A stretch of DNA of 64,000 nt from Chitinophaga rhizosphaerae (GTDB lineage: Bacteria > Bacteroidota > Bacteroidia > Chitinophagales > Chitinophagaceae), in the NCBI RefSeq assembly GCF_003958645.1, contig NZ_RXLO01000007.1:186001-250000 (forward strand). Direction: 5' to 3'. Position numbers and translations under genes: made by a program. Shown here piece by piece: positions 9,801 to 16,700 of this stretch. Position 1 is the stretch's first letter. Each line of letters opens with the position of its first letter. Under the pieces are notes generated by a model. It was given only the letters and a program-made list of their open reading frames with translations. It did no database searches and was not told where the DNA came from.

Positions 9801-10702
9801 TTTTTCTGGCCGAAGAACTGGGGCTCGACATCGTGCCAGCGGTGATCCACGGTACGGCGTACTGCATGTCCAAGGGCGATTTCCTGCTGAAAGACGGGAC
9901 GATGACCATGAAGATCCTCCCCCGCATCAATGCCGGCGACGCCGCCTGGGGCAAAGGCTATGCGGCCCGCACCAAATCCATCAGCCGGTACTTCAAGGAA
10001 GAATACAGAAAGTTGAGCGAAACGCTCGAAACGCCGGCTTATTACCGCGAACAGCTGATGTATCAGTATATTTACAAAGGCCCGGTGCTGGAATGGTACA
10101 TGCGCATCAAAACGAAAATGGAGCGCAATTACGAAGATTTCCACCGGATGCTGCCGGAAAAAGGCGATATCATGGACATCGGCTGCGGATACGGGTTTAT
10201 GAGCTATATGCTGCATTTCGTATCGCCGGGAAGGAATATATTAGGTGTGGACCATGACGAAGAAAAGATCGCGGTGGCGCAGCATTGCTACATCCGCAAC
10301 GAGCAGGTGCAGTTCCGCGCGGCGGATATCACCACCTTCGACATCCCGGAAAAAGACGCTTACGTGATGCTCGACGTGCTGCATTACCTGCAGCCGGAAC
10401 AGCAGGCCAGCCTCATTCGCCGGTGTATGGACAAGCTCCGGCCCGGCGGCATCATCATCGTCCGCGACGGCGATGCGGCCATGGAAAAGAAACACCGCGG
10501 CACCAGGCTCACGGAACTGTTCAGTACCAAACTGCTCGGTTTCAACAAAACATCCGAACATCCCTTGTCCTTCTTTTCGTCCGCCACCCTGCGCCAGACC
10601 GTGGAAAGCCACGGCGGCACCATGGAGCGGATCGATCAGACGAAATATACATCCAATGTTGTTTTCATCATCAGAAAACCAGATACGGACGAACATGCAT
10701 AA
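6827..10702 (+). CDS. Trifunctional MMPL/RND exporter - PlsC acyltransferase - SAM methyltransferase
   Basis: A 1291-residue fusion. Residues about 1-835 form an MMPL-type transporter: a first helix at 14-30, a large periplasmic loop, a helix bundle (about 275-415), a second loop and a second bundle (about 660-800), with the duplicated RND layout. Residues about 850-1070 are a PlsC/LPLAT acyltransferase with NHQSFLD (His907, Asp912) and EGTRS (Glu975). Residues about 1100-1285 are a class I methyltransferase with MDIGCGYGF at 1116. It would acylate and methylate the aryl polyene and move it across the inner membrane. The reading frame is open throughout, so this is a true fusion. The next gene overlaps it by 8 bp. 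Confidence 0.92.
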   Translation: MGTFFISIYNFFNARKWLLWLFTAFLFLSAAFFASKVKLEEDITRVLPQDPKIDRLNQFLQNSKFTDKLAVIVSQKDSSAPAAPDSLILAAEQLTAGLQANPVAPYVSAITGKMEDTLLFSLLDRVQANLPLFLEEKDYKTLDTLTSPDRVAGAMEGNYNTLVSPAGMVLKKSIAADPLGITWIGMNKLRQLQADDAWTLYDGYLMSKDERNLLVLVTPKFAPGKTADNKTFLSHLDRLIDTVAMAAPAAEVTYFGATAVAVGNAVQLRQDTMLTQGITVLLLIVLIALFFRRKRAPLLVMLPVVFGALFSLAMVYLVQGGISVIAMGAGCVVLGVAVNYSLHVFNHYRHLPDIRQVLRDLAMPMTVGSFTTVGGFFCLQFVKSPMLQDMGRFAGFSLVGASLFSLIVLPHFIAMGDAPAKDAPVKHNIIDRFSHWRPERNKWLVYGILALTVVFFFTAGKVRFESDMMRMNYMPQKLRDAEAKLNRLNDYTAQTVYMLSEGANLNEALERRAGADPALQRLLAAGALKKSGGPGHLLLSEQEQRIRIERWKHYWSPERTAAVMAALRQEGAKYGFKPEAFDKFQGLITQNYSVTKPENSPLMDLPAISDFVTLKPGNASLSGILKVDPARKNEVYAALDALPGTVVIDKQYTANRLAVVIRDEFSTIAWMTSALVFFALLLTYGRIELALITFIPMAISWVWILGIMGWLGIPFNIVNIILSTFIFGLGDDYSIFTMDGLLQEYKNGSKHLPSFKSSIFFSAITTVLGLGALIFAQHPSLKSIAAIAVIGILCVVITSQVLIPFFFNFLIANRVGKNSRPPWTLWSWSKSMFSFIYFAFGALVLTGVGFIIIRLNPFNKEKGKKIYHRLLSKCTWSVLHIMGNTKKVTINESREDFKKPAVIISNHQSFLDILMSTSMHPNVVLLTNNWVYNSPVFGKVVKMADYYPVAEGAETAIDHLRDRVAQGYSVVVYPEGTRSQDKHIKRFHKGAFFLAEELGLDIVPAVIHGTAYCMSKGDFLLKDGTMTMKILPRINAGDAAWGKGYAARTKSISRYFKEEYRKLSETLETPAYYREQLMYQYIYKGPVLEWYMRIKTKMERNYEDFHRMLPEKGDIMDIGCGYGFMSYMLHFVSPGRNILGVDHDEEKIAVAQHCYIRNEQVQFRAADITTFDIPEKDAYVMLDVLHYLQPEQQASLIRRCMDKLRPGGIIIVRDGDAAMEKKHRGTRLTELFSTKLLGFNKTSEHPLSFFSSATLRQTVESHGGTMERIDQTKYTSNVVFIIRKPDTDEHA

Positions 10703-12203
10703 GTACGACGTAGTCATAGCCGGCAGCGGCCTCGGCGGCCTGGTTTGCGGAGCGATCCTCAGCAAGAACGGCTACCGCGTGCTCGTGCTCGAAAAAAACA
10801 AACAGATCGGCGGATGCCTGCAAACGTTCAGCCGCGATAAGACCATCTTCGATTCGGGCGTGCATTACGTGGGCGGCCTGGCGCCGGGGCAGAACCTGTA
10901 CCAGGTGTTCAAATACCTCGGGATCATGGACAAACTGAAGCTGAAGCGGCTGGACATGGATTGTTTCGACCGCATCGCTTTCCGCGACGATCCCCGGGAA
11001 TACAAAATGGCCCAGGGGTACGAGGGTTTCATCGAAAACCTGCTCCACGATTTCCCCGGCGAAGAAAAGGCCTTGCGCGAGTATTGCGACATGCTCAAGC
11101 ACATCTGCGGTAAATTCCCGCTGTACAACCTGCGCATGGGAGATTACGGGGAAAAGGAATCGGTATTGGGGATGGATGCGGCTACTTTTATCGAGGGGCT
11201 GAGCGGCAATAAAAAGCTCACGGCGGTGCTGGGCGCCAACAGTTCGCTGTATGCCGGCGTCCGCGGGAAAACGCCCATGTACGTGCATGCGCTCGTGCTG
11301 AACAGTTACATCGAAAGTTCATGGAAATGCCTGAACGGGGGATCGCAGATCGGAAAATGGCTCACCCGCGTGATCCTCGAGAACAACGGCACCCTGCTGA
11401 AACATAAGGAAGTGAAAAGGATCGTGGCTGGAGGGCGCGATGTGGAATACGTGGAAACGGCCGACGGGGAGCGCTATCACGGGAAATACTTCATTTCCAA
11501 CATCCACCCGGCCAATACGCTGGACATGCTGGAAAGCGACGTCATCCGCCAGGCCTACCGCAGCCGCATCAGCACCCTGGAAAACGGGAACGGCTGCCTC
11601 ATGCTGAACGCCGTGCTCAAACCCGGGCTGTTCCCCCACATGAATTACAATTTCTATTATCACGACGTGGAAGATGTATGGAGCGGGCACGATTATTCGG
11701 AAGACGCCTGGCCGCTGAATTACTCCATGTTCATCACCCCAGATCCCAAGGACCACCGGTTCGCCAACAGCTGCTCCATCCTCGCGTACATGAACATCAG
11801 GGAACTGGAGCCCTGGAAACATACCTTCAACACCGTTTCCAACGAAGGGCCGCGCGGCGAAGACTATGAAGCGTTCAAAAAACGGAAAGCCGAAAAACTG
11901 CTCGATATCGTGGAGCGCCGCTTTCCCGTGATGCGCCAGTGCATCCAAAGCTACTCCGTAGCCACGCCGCTTTCCTTCCGCGACTATATCGGCACGAACG
12001 ACGGGTCGATGTACGGCATCCTCAAAGACTGTAACGATCCGCTGCGCACCTTCATCAGCGCCCGCACCAAACTGAACAACCTGTTCCTTACCGGGCAAAA
12101 CCTCAACCTGCACGGCATCCTGGGCGTTACGATGACGGCCCTGCTCACCTGTGGGGAATTACTGGACATGGAAAAACTTTTGCACGAGATAACTGCATCA
12201 TAA
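10695..12203 (+). CDS. CrtI-like FAD-dependent oxidoreductase (phytoene desaturase family)
   Basis: A 502-residue protein starting with a Rossmann dinucleotide motif (VIAGSGLGGLVC, glycines at 10-15) followed by the LEKNKQIGGCLQTF stretch typical of the phytoene desaturase/carotene isomerase/NAD(P)-binding amine oxidase superfamily. The C-terminal LTGQNLNLHGILGV segment matches the FAD-binding GxxxxxGG-like end of these enzymes. In this cluster it could oxidise or isomerise the polyene chain. ATG 10695 is chosen because it gives the canonical N-terminal MHKYDVVIAGSG and overlaps the upstream stop by 8 bp; upstream in-frame codons lie inside the exporter gene. Confidence 0.9.
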   Translation: MHKYDVVIAGSGLGGLVCGAILSKNGYRVLVLEKNKQIGGCLQTFSRDKTIFDSGVHYVGGLAPGQNLYQVFKYLGIMDKLKLKRLDMDCFDRIAFRDDPREYKMAQGYEGFIENLLHDFPGEEKALREYCDMLKHICGKFPLYNLRMGDYGEKESVLGMDAATFIEGLSGNKKLTAVLGANSSLYAGVRGKTPMYVHALVLNSYIESSWKCLNGGSQIGKWLTRVILENNGTLLKHKEVKRIVAGGRDVEYVETADGERYHGKYFISNIHPANTLDMLESDVIRQAYRSRISTLENGNGCLMLNAVLKPGLFPHMNYNFYYHDVEDVWSGHDYSEDAWPLNYSMFITPDPKDHRFANSCSILAYMNIRELEPWKHTFNTVSNEGPRGEDYEAFKKRKAEKLLDIVERRFPVMRQCIQSYSVATPLSFRDYIGTNDGSMYGILKDCNDPLRTFISARTKLNNLFLTGQNLNLHGILGVTMTALLTCGELLDMEKLLHEITAS

Positions 12204-12204
12204 A

Positions 12205-13881
12205 ATGGTAAAGAAAAAGAGCATCTGGAGGAAAATAGGGAAGGTCCTGCTATATATAGTAGGATCCATTGTGCTGCTGATATTGGGGCTGTTTATTTAC
12301 CTCTGGACCGTGGCGCGGATGCAACCGCCAGACATTGCCGACAAAAGCTCCCTCCAATGGCAGCGCAAGGCACTGGATTCCACGGCGTACACCCTGGGGA
12401 ACAGCTGGTTCCGGAAGAGCAAAAGCGGTTTGTACGAAATGTACGTGGAAGGGAAACCTTTCGAAAGGGGCGTCGTGTACGGGAAGCTCGCCGAAGAACT
12501 GGTACAGCGCCAGGAAGATCATTTCACCGAACAGATCGGCAAAATGATCCCTTCGAAAACATACCAGCATTTCCTCAAATACCTCATCGGTTGGTTCAAC
12601 CGGAACATGGACAAAAATGTGCCGGAAGAATATAAGGAAGAAATCTACGGCGTATCGTTTTCCGCGTCGCCGGATTACGGCTACATCGGCACCAACTACC
12701 AGCGCATCATGAACTATCATGCCGCGCACGACATCGGCCATGCGCTGCAGAACCTGGCGCTGGTGGGCTGCACGTCTTTCGGGACGTGGAACGACCGGTC
12801 GGAAGACAGTTCCCTCATCATCGGCCGGAATTTCGATTTTTATGTGGGCGATAAGTTCGCGGAAGACAAGATCGTGGCGTTCTACCGGCCAGACAAGGGG
12901 CATCCGTTCATGATGATCACCTGGGGCGGATTTACGGGCGTGGTATCGGGGATGAACATGCAGGGTTTGACGGTGACCATCAACGCGGCCAAAAGCGAAA
13001 TCCCTTCGGGATCGGCCACGCCGGTATCGCTCGTGGCGCGGGAAATACTGCAATACGCGGGGAACATCCAGGAAGCTTACGCCATTGCGGCGAAGCGGAA
13101 AATGTTCGTGAGCGAATCGTTCCTTATCGGGTCTGCGGCCGACAATCGCGCCGCCATCATCGAGAAAACGCCCGACAGTATTGCCTTGTACGATCCCCGC
13201 GGCAACGAGATATCCTGCGCCAACCATTTCCAGAGCCAGCAGCTGGGCGCTTCCCAGGCCAACCGCGAACAGCTGGCGGGAAGTGCGTCTCCCTACCGGT
13301 ACGCGCGGTTGCAGCAATTGCTGGAACGGAACGGGAAGAACAGCGTCGCCAAAACCATCGCCATCCTCCGCGATCAAAAAGGGCTCAACGATGCCGACAT
13401 CGGGATGGGGAACGAAAAAGCCCTCAACCAGCTGATCGCCCATCACGCCATCGTCTTCAAACCCAAGGAAAAAATCGTGTGGGTGTCTGCCGCGCCCTGG
13501 CAACTGGGCGAATTCGTGGCCTACGATCTGAACAGGGTGTTCGCCATGAAAGGCCTTGCTTCCGACCGCGAGATCTGCGACAGCAGCCTCACCGTCCCGA
13601 AAGATTCCTTCCTGCTTACCGGCAACTATCGTAAATTCATGGACTTCCGCCGGCTCAAGCAAGCCGTGATGGACGGGGAGGAGATCGACGTAAAGCAGAT
13701 CACGGCCGACAACCCGGCGTATTACCATGCCTGGGTGATCGCCGGTGATTACCTGTTCAAACGGAAACGGTTCGCCGAAGCGAAGCAATATTATCAACAG
13801 GCGTTGACGAAAGAGATCGCAACGGTCCCGGAAAAGGAACACATCCTCCGTCAAATCGAAAAATGCGATAATCAACAATGA
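12205..13881 (+). CDS. Membrane-anchored C45-like Ntn hydrolase with TPR-like tail
   Basis: A 558-residue protein with an N-terminal transmembrane helix (about 11-31), so the bulk is periplasmic. The core resembles the C45/acyl-CoA:6-aminopenicillanate acyltransferase and choloylglycine-hydrolase-like Ntn fold: Cys189 in LVGCTSF is the predicted nucleophile exposed by self-cleavage, followed by IIGRNFDF and GMNMQGLTVTIN. The last about 60 residues (YLFKRKRFAEAKQYYQ) look like a TPR helix pair. Such hydrolases accompany flexirubin clusters, where amide or ester hydrolysis or acyl transfer is possible, but no substrate is known to me. It begins one base after the upstream stop. Confidence 0.82.
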   Translation: MVKKKSIWRKIGKVLLYIVGSIVLLILGLFIYLWTVARMQPPDIADKSSLQWQRKALDSTAYTLGNSWFRKSKSGLYEMYVEGKPFERGVVYGKLAEELVQRQEDHFTEQIGKMIPSKTYQHFLKYLIGWFNRNMDKNVPEEYKEEIYGVSFSASPDYGYIGTNYQRIMNYHAAHDIGHALQNLALVGCTSFGTWNDRSEDSSLIIGRNFDFYVGDKFAEDKIVAFYRPDKGHPFMMITWGGFTGVVSGMNMQGLTVTINAAKSEIPSGSATPVSLVAREILQYAGNIQEAYAIAAKRKMFVSESFLIGSAADNRAAIIEKTPDSIALYDPRGNEISCANHFQSQQLGASQANREQLAGSASPYRYARLQQLLERNGKNSVAKTIAILRDQKGLNDADIGMGNEKALNQLIAHHAIVFKPKEKIVWVSAAPWQLGEFVAYDLNRVFAMKGLASDREICDSSLTVPKDSFLLTGNYRKFMDFRRLKQAVMDGEEIDVKQITADNPAYYHAWVIAGDYLFKRKRFAEAKQYYQQALTKEIATVPEKEHILRQIEKCDNQQ

Positions 13882-14240
13882 AAGGGCTCGGAACAGATAT
13901 CGTGGAAGTAGACCGCATCGCGGAGAAGATCGGCAAAAACCAGGGCTTCCGCGAGCTGGTGTTTTCGCCGCTCGAGATCGCCTATTGCGAAAAGCAGGTC
14001 AACAAGTACGAAAGTTACGCCGCCCGTTTCGCCGCCAAGGAAGCTTTCCTCAAAGCCCTCGGCACCGGGTGGGCCGGCAGCGGCATGCAATTCAACGAAA
14101 TCGAAGTGCGGAACAACGCTTCCGGTAAACCCGGGATTTTTCTCATCGGCAACGCGGCGCCCCTGCCCGAAGGCACGGAGGTACTGCTGTCGCTGTCGCA
14201 CGTGAAAACCGTAGCCATGGCTACCGTGGTCATTTTTTAA
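13878..14240 (+). CDS. acpS: Holo-[acyl-carrier-protein] synthase
   Basis: A 120-residue AcpS-type phosphopantetheinyl transferase that moves 4'-phosphopantetheine from CoA to the ACP serine. The metal-binding residues are Asp7 in GTDIVEVDR and Glu55 in ARFAAKEAFLKALG, and the SLSH motif is near the C-terminus. Length is normal for the family. It overlaps the Ntn hydrolase gene by 4 bp. Whether it serves only the cluster ACP (751-1014) or also housekeeping fatty acid synthesis depends on whether another acpS exists outside this window. Confidence 0.94.
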   Translation: MKGLGTDIVEVDRIAEKIGKNQGFRELVFSPLEIAYCEKQVNKYESYAARFAAKEAFLKALGTGWAGSGMQFNEIEVRNNASGKPGIFLIGNAAPLPEGTEVLLSLSHVKTVAMATVVIF

Positions 14241-14250
14241 CCAAGGAATT

Positions 14251-15543
14251 ATGTATATCCCGGATATAGAACTTCAACATCCCGCCGCCATCCGCCAGTT
14301 CCAGAACAAGGAGCTCCAGCACCTGGTGGGCTATCTTCGCCAGTTTTCGCCCTTTTACCGCGAATGGTTCGCCGCGAACAACATCGATACGGACAACATC
14401 CGCTCGCTCGACGACCTGCAGCGCCTGCCCACGGTCACCAAGGAAGACCTGCAGCAGCGGAACTGGGATTTTCTCTGCGTCGACAAAAGCAAGATCGCCG
14501 AATATACTTCCACTTCCGGCACTTTGGGCCGCCCCGTGGTGATCCCGCTCACGGAAAAAGACCTCGACCGCCTCAGTTACAACGAATTCATCTCGTTCAG
14601 CTGCGCCGGCGGAACAGACGAAGACATTTACCAGCTTATGCTCACCCTCGACCGCCAGTTCATGGCCGGGATGGCCTACTACAACGGCATCCGCAAGCTG
14701 GGCGCGGGCGTGCTGCGCGTGGGGCCGGGCGTGCCGTCGCTCCAATGGGAGAATATCCAGCGCATCCAGCCTACCGTCATCGTTGCCGTACCTTCCTTCA
14801 TCCTCAAACTGATCGCCTTCGCGGAGGAACATGGGATCGACATCAACGCTTCTTCCGTGAAAAAAGCCGTCTGCATCGGCGAGAACATCCGCAACACCGA
14901 TTTCTCGTATAACGTGCTGGGGAAAAAGATTACGGACAAATGGAACATCGATCTGTTCTCCACCTACGCATCCACCGAGATGCAGACCGCCTTCACCGAA
15001 TGCCGCCAGGGCAAAGGGGGGCATCATCATCCCGAACTGCTCATCGTGGAGCTGCTCGACGAGCAGGACCGCCCCGTTCCGCCGGGAGCGCCGGGCGAGG
15101 TGACCATCACTACGCTGGGCGTGGAAGCCATGCCCCTGCTGCGTTACAAGACCGGCGACATTTGCCAGTACGACGCAACGCCCTGCAGCTGCGGCCGCCA
15201 GACGCTCCGCCTTTCTCCCGTGATCGGCCGGCGCAAGCAGATGATCAAGTACAAGGGCACTACGCTCTATCCGCCGGCGTTATACGACCTGCTGAGCGAT
15301 ATGGAAGACGTGAAGGAATTCGTGGTGGAAGTGTTCTCCAACGAGATCGGGACCGACGAAATTCTGCTGCACCTCCATCCACGCGAGGAGTCGGAAGACA
15401 TGGACCGGCGCATCAAATCGTACCTCCAGGCCAAGCTGCGCGTCATCCCGCAGGTGCGTTATTGCGCCCTGCCGGAAATCCTCAAAATGCAGTTCCCGGA
15501 AAGCAGCCGCAAACCGGTTAAATTCATCGATAACAGGAAATAG
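14251..15543 (+). CDS. Phenylacetate-CoA ligase-like AMP-forming enzyme (starter activation)
   Basis: A 430-residue member of the phenylacetate-CoA ligase branch of the ANL superfamily. It has the P-loop-like motif TSTSGTLGRP (87-95), the A5-like STYASTEM, the YKTGD motif near 304 and the C-terminal GRRKQMIKYKG. It would adenylate an aromatic acid, for example a 4-hydroxycinnamate made by an aromatic amino acid lyase, and load it onto CoA or ACP to start polyene synthesis. The aromatic substrate is inferred from family and cluster. It ends the operon; only 2 bp separate it from the convergent gene, and no hairpin terminator is visible there. Confidence 0.87.
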   Translation: MYIPDIELQHPAAIRQFQNKELQHLVGYLRQFSPFYREWFAANNIDTDNIRSLDDLQRLPTVTKEDLQQRNWDFLCVDKSKIAEYTSTSGTLGRPVVIPLTEKDLDRLSYNEFISFSCAGGTDEDIYQLMLTLDRQFMAGMAYYNGIRKLGAGVLRVGPGVPSLQWENIQRIQPTVIVAVPSFILKLIAFAEEHGIDINASSVKKAVCIGENIRNTDFSYNVLGKKITDKWNIDLFSTYASTEMQTAFTECRQGKGGHHHPELLIVELLDEQDRPVPPGAPGEVTITTLGVEAMPLLRYKTGDICQYDATPCSCGRQTLRLSPVIGRRKQMIKYKGTTLYPPALYDLLSDMEDVKEFVVEVFSNEIGTDEILLHLHPREESEDMDRRIKSYLQAKLRVIPQVRYCALPEILKMQFPESSRKPVKFIDNRK

Positions 15544-15545
15544 TA

Positions 15546-16034
15546 TTAGAAGCTGAAAGTCGCGTTGGACGAGGGATTGTCCAGCTTCGTGCTTTGCCGG
15601 CGATCGTTCACGATGGCATGGACCATGTGGCTTTGGGTGGCGTGCTCGGCATACAGGATATCGTTTTTGATATCGAGTTTCCGGAACGGGGCCATGGGCG
15701 TACATTCCAGGTAGCACCAGGTGGCGTCTTCGGAGATTTCGTAGCCGAGGTATTTGAGGGAGAGGGGTTTGCCGTCGGCCGACAGGAATAGGTGCCTGCG
15801 GAGGTATTGCGCTACGAGGGAATCCGCAGCAGGACGGTTTTTGGGATGGATAATGTCCAGCGGCTGCTTCGATTCCTTTTTCAGGACGTTTTCCAGGTCG
15901 TCGGAAAAAATGCGGCAACTGATTTCCAGGGACTTGCGGGGGGAATTATAGCGTATTTCCGTGACGCTCATGTAGAAAGGGTGCATTGCGGTCATGATCG
16001 CGGGCAGGCACCATTTAAATAGCATTACTCCCAT
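15546..16034 (-). CDS. DUF6702 family protein
   Basis: A 162-residue protein, with a short hydrophobic N-terminus, carrying the motif MHPFYMSVTEIRYN and, further on, ISCRIFSDDLE and YLGYEISEDATWCYLE. These match what I know as the DUF6702 family of Bacteroidota, usually beside HupE/UreJ-like and M1 peptidase genes, exactly as here (divergent neighbours). Function unknown; a secreted or periplasmic beta-rich domain is likely. Start is uncertain: the codon at 16034 gives the longest form, and an internal Met before HPFY is possible. It is convergent with the pigment operon. Confidence 0.75.
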   Translation of the reverse strand: MGVMLFKWCLPAIMTAMHPFYMSVTEIRYNSPRKSLEISCRIFSDDLENVLKKESKQPLDIIHPKNRPAADSLVAQYLRRHLFLSADGKPLSLKYLGYEISEDATWCYLECTPMAPFRKLDIKNDILYAEHATQSHMVHAIVNDRRQSTKLDNPSSNATFSF

Positions 16035-16103
16035 TGGCCCTTAAAAATTTTTATTTTTACCGGTAACTGATTAACATTACGAAGTTACGCAAAAATCTAT
16101 GCC

Positions 16104-16694
16104 ATGCAGGAGTTCAGCATGTATTTCGAGGAGGGCTGGCAACATATCGCAGATCTTGGAGGGTACGACCACATTTTGTTCATCATGGCGCTTTGTGCCG
16201 TGTATACGTTGAAAGACTGGAAGAAGGTGCTGATCCTGGTGACGGCCTTTACGCTCGGCCATTCGGTGACATTGGCGCTGAGCGTGCTCAATATCGTGCG
16301 GGTATCTACCGATCTCATCGAGTTCCTCATCCCCGTCACTATCGTCTTAACGGCGCTGGCGAACGTTTTCAGGGGCGGGAAGGAACCGGGCCGCGTGAAA
16401 TGGAATTACTTTTTCGCGCTGTTTTTCGGGTTGATCCACGGGATGGGGTTCTCCAACTACCTCCGCAGCATGCTCGGCTCGCAAACCGATATCCTGCAAC
16501 CGCTCCTGGCCTTTAACCTGGGCCTGGAATTCGGGCAACTGATCATCGTAACCATCGTGCTTTTGATTTCCCAACTGGTGATCGGAGTGGGAAAGGCCTC
16601 CCGCCGCGACTGGACCCTGTTCCTTTCCGCCGCTATCTTCGGGGTGGCGTTCGTCATGAGCATGGAAAGATTCGGAATTATACTGGAAAAATAA
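16104..16694 (+). CDS. HupE/UreJ family membrane protein
   Basis: A 196-residue polytopic protein with about six hydrophobic segments. The diagnostic N-terminal GYDHILFIMAL followed by LGHSVTLALSVL and the later GLIHGMGFSNYLR place it in the HupE/UreJ family, whose histidines are thought to bind metals (nickel transport in hydrogenase and urease loci). No urease or hydrogenase gene is in the window, so the metal role is uncertain. The M1 peptidase gene starts 6 bp after its stop, indicating an operon. Confidence 0.85.
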   Translation: MQEFSMYFEEGWQHIADLGGYDHILFIMALCAVYTLKDWKKVLILVTAFTLGHSVTLALSVLNIVRVSTDLIEFLIPVTIVLTALANVFRGGKEPGRVKWNYFFALFFGLIHGMGFSNYLRSMLGSQTDILQPLLAFNLGLEFGQLIIVTIVLLISQLVIGVGKASRRDWTLFLSAAIFGVAFVMSMERFGIILEK

Positions 16695-16700
16695 ATCGAG

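Larger units (their letters stand above)
1..15543 (+). other. Flexirubin/aryl-polyene-type biosynthetic operon (left end cut)
   Basis: Fifteen same-strand genes, the first of them partial, have junctions ranging from a 23-bp overlap to a 10-bp gap, and no terminator or promoter is visible between them. The set combines two ketosynthase-fold proteins plus a chain-length factor, an ACP, a dehydratase, an aryl-CoA-ligase-like enzyme, AcpS, LolA, a lipoprotein, an MMPL exporter fusion, a glycosyltransferase and a CrtI-like oxidoreductase. This combination is characteristic of flexirubin/aryl polyene clusters of Bacteroidota. Core genes expected in such a cluster (dialkylresorcinol synthase DarA/DarB, aromatic amino acid lyase, ketoreductase) are not in the window and would have to lie to the left. 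The product class is inferred from gene content only. Confidence 0.85.

Noticed and set aside
16104..16694. Urease or hydrogenase accessory locus
   Set aside because: HupE/UreJ-like protein is present, but no urease, hydrogenase or nickel insertion gene is in the window.
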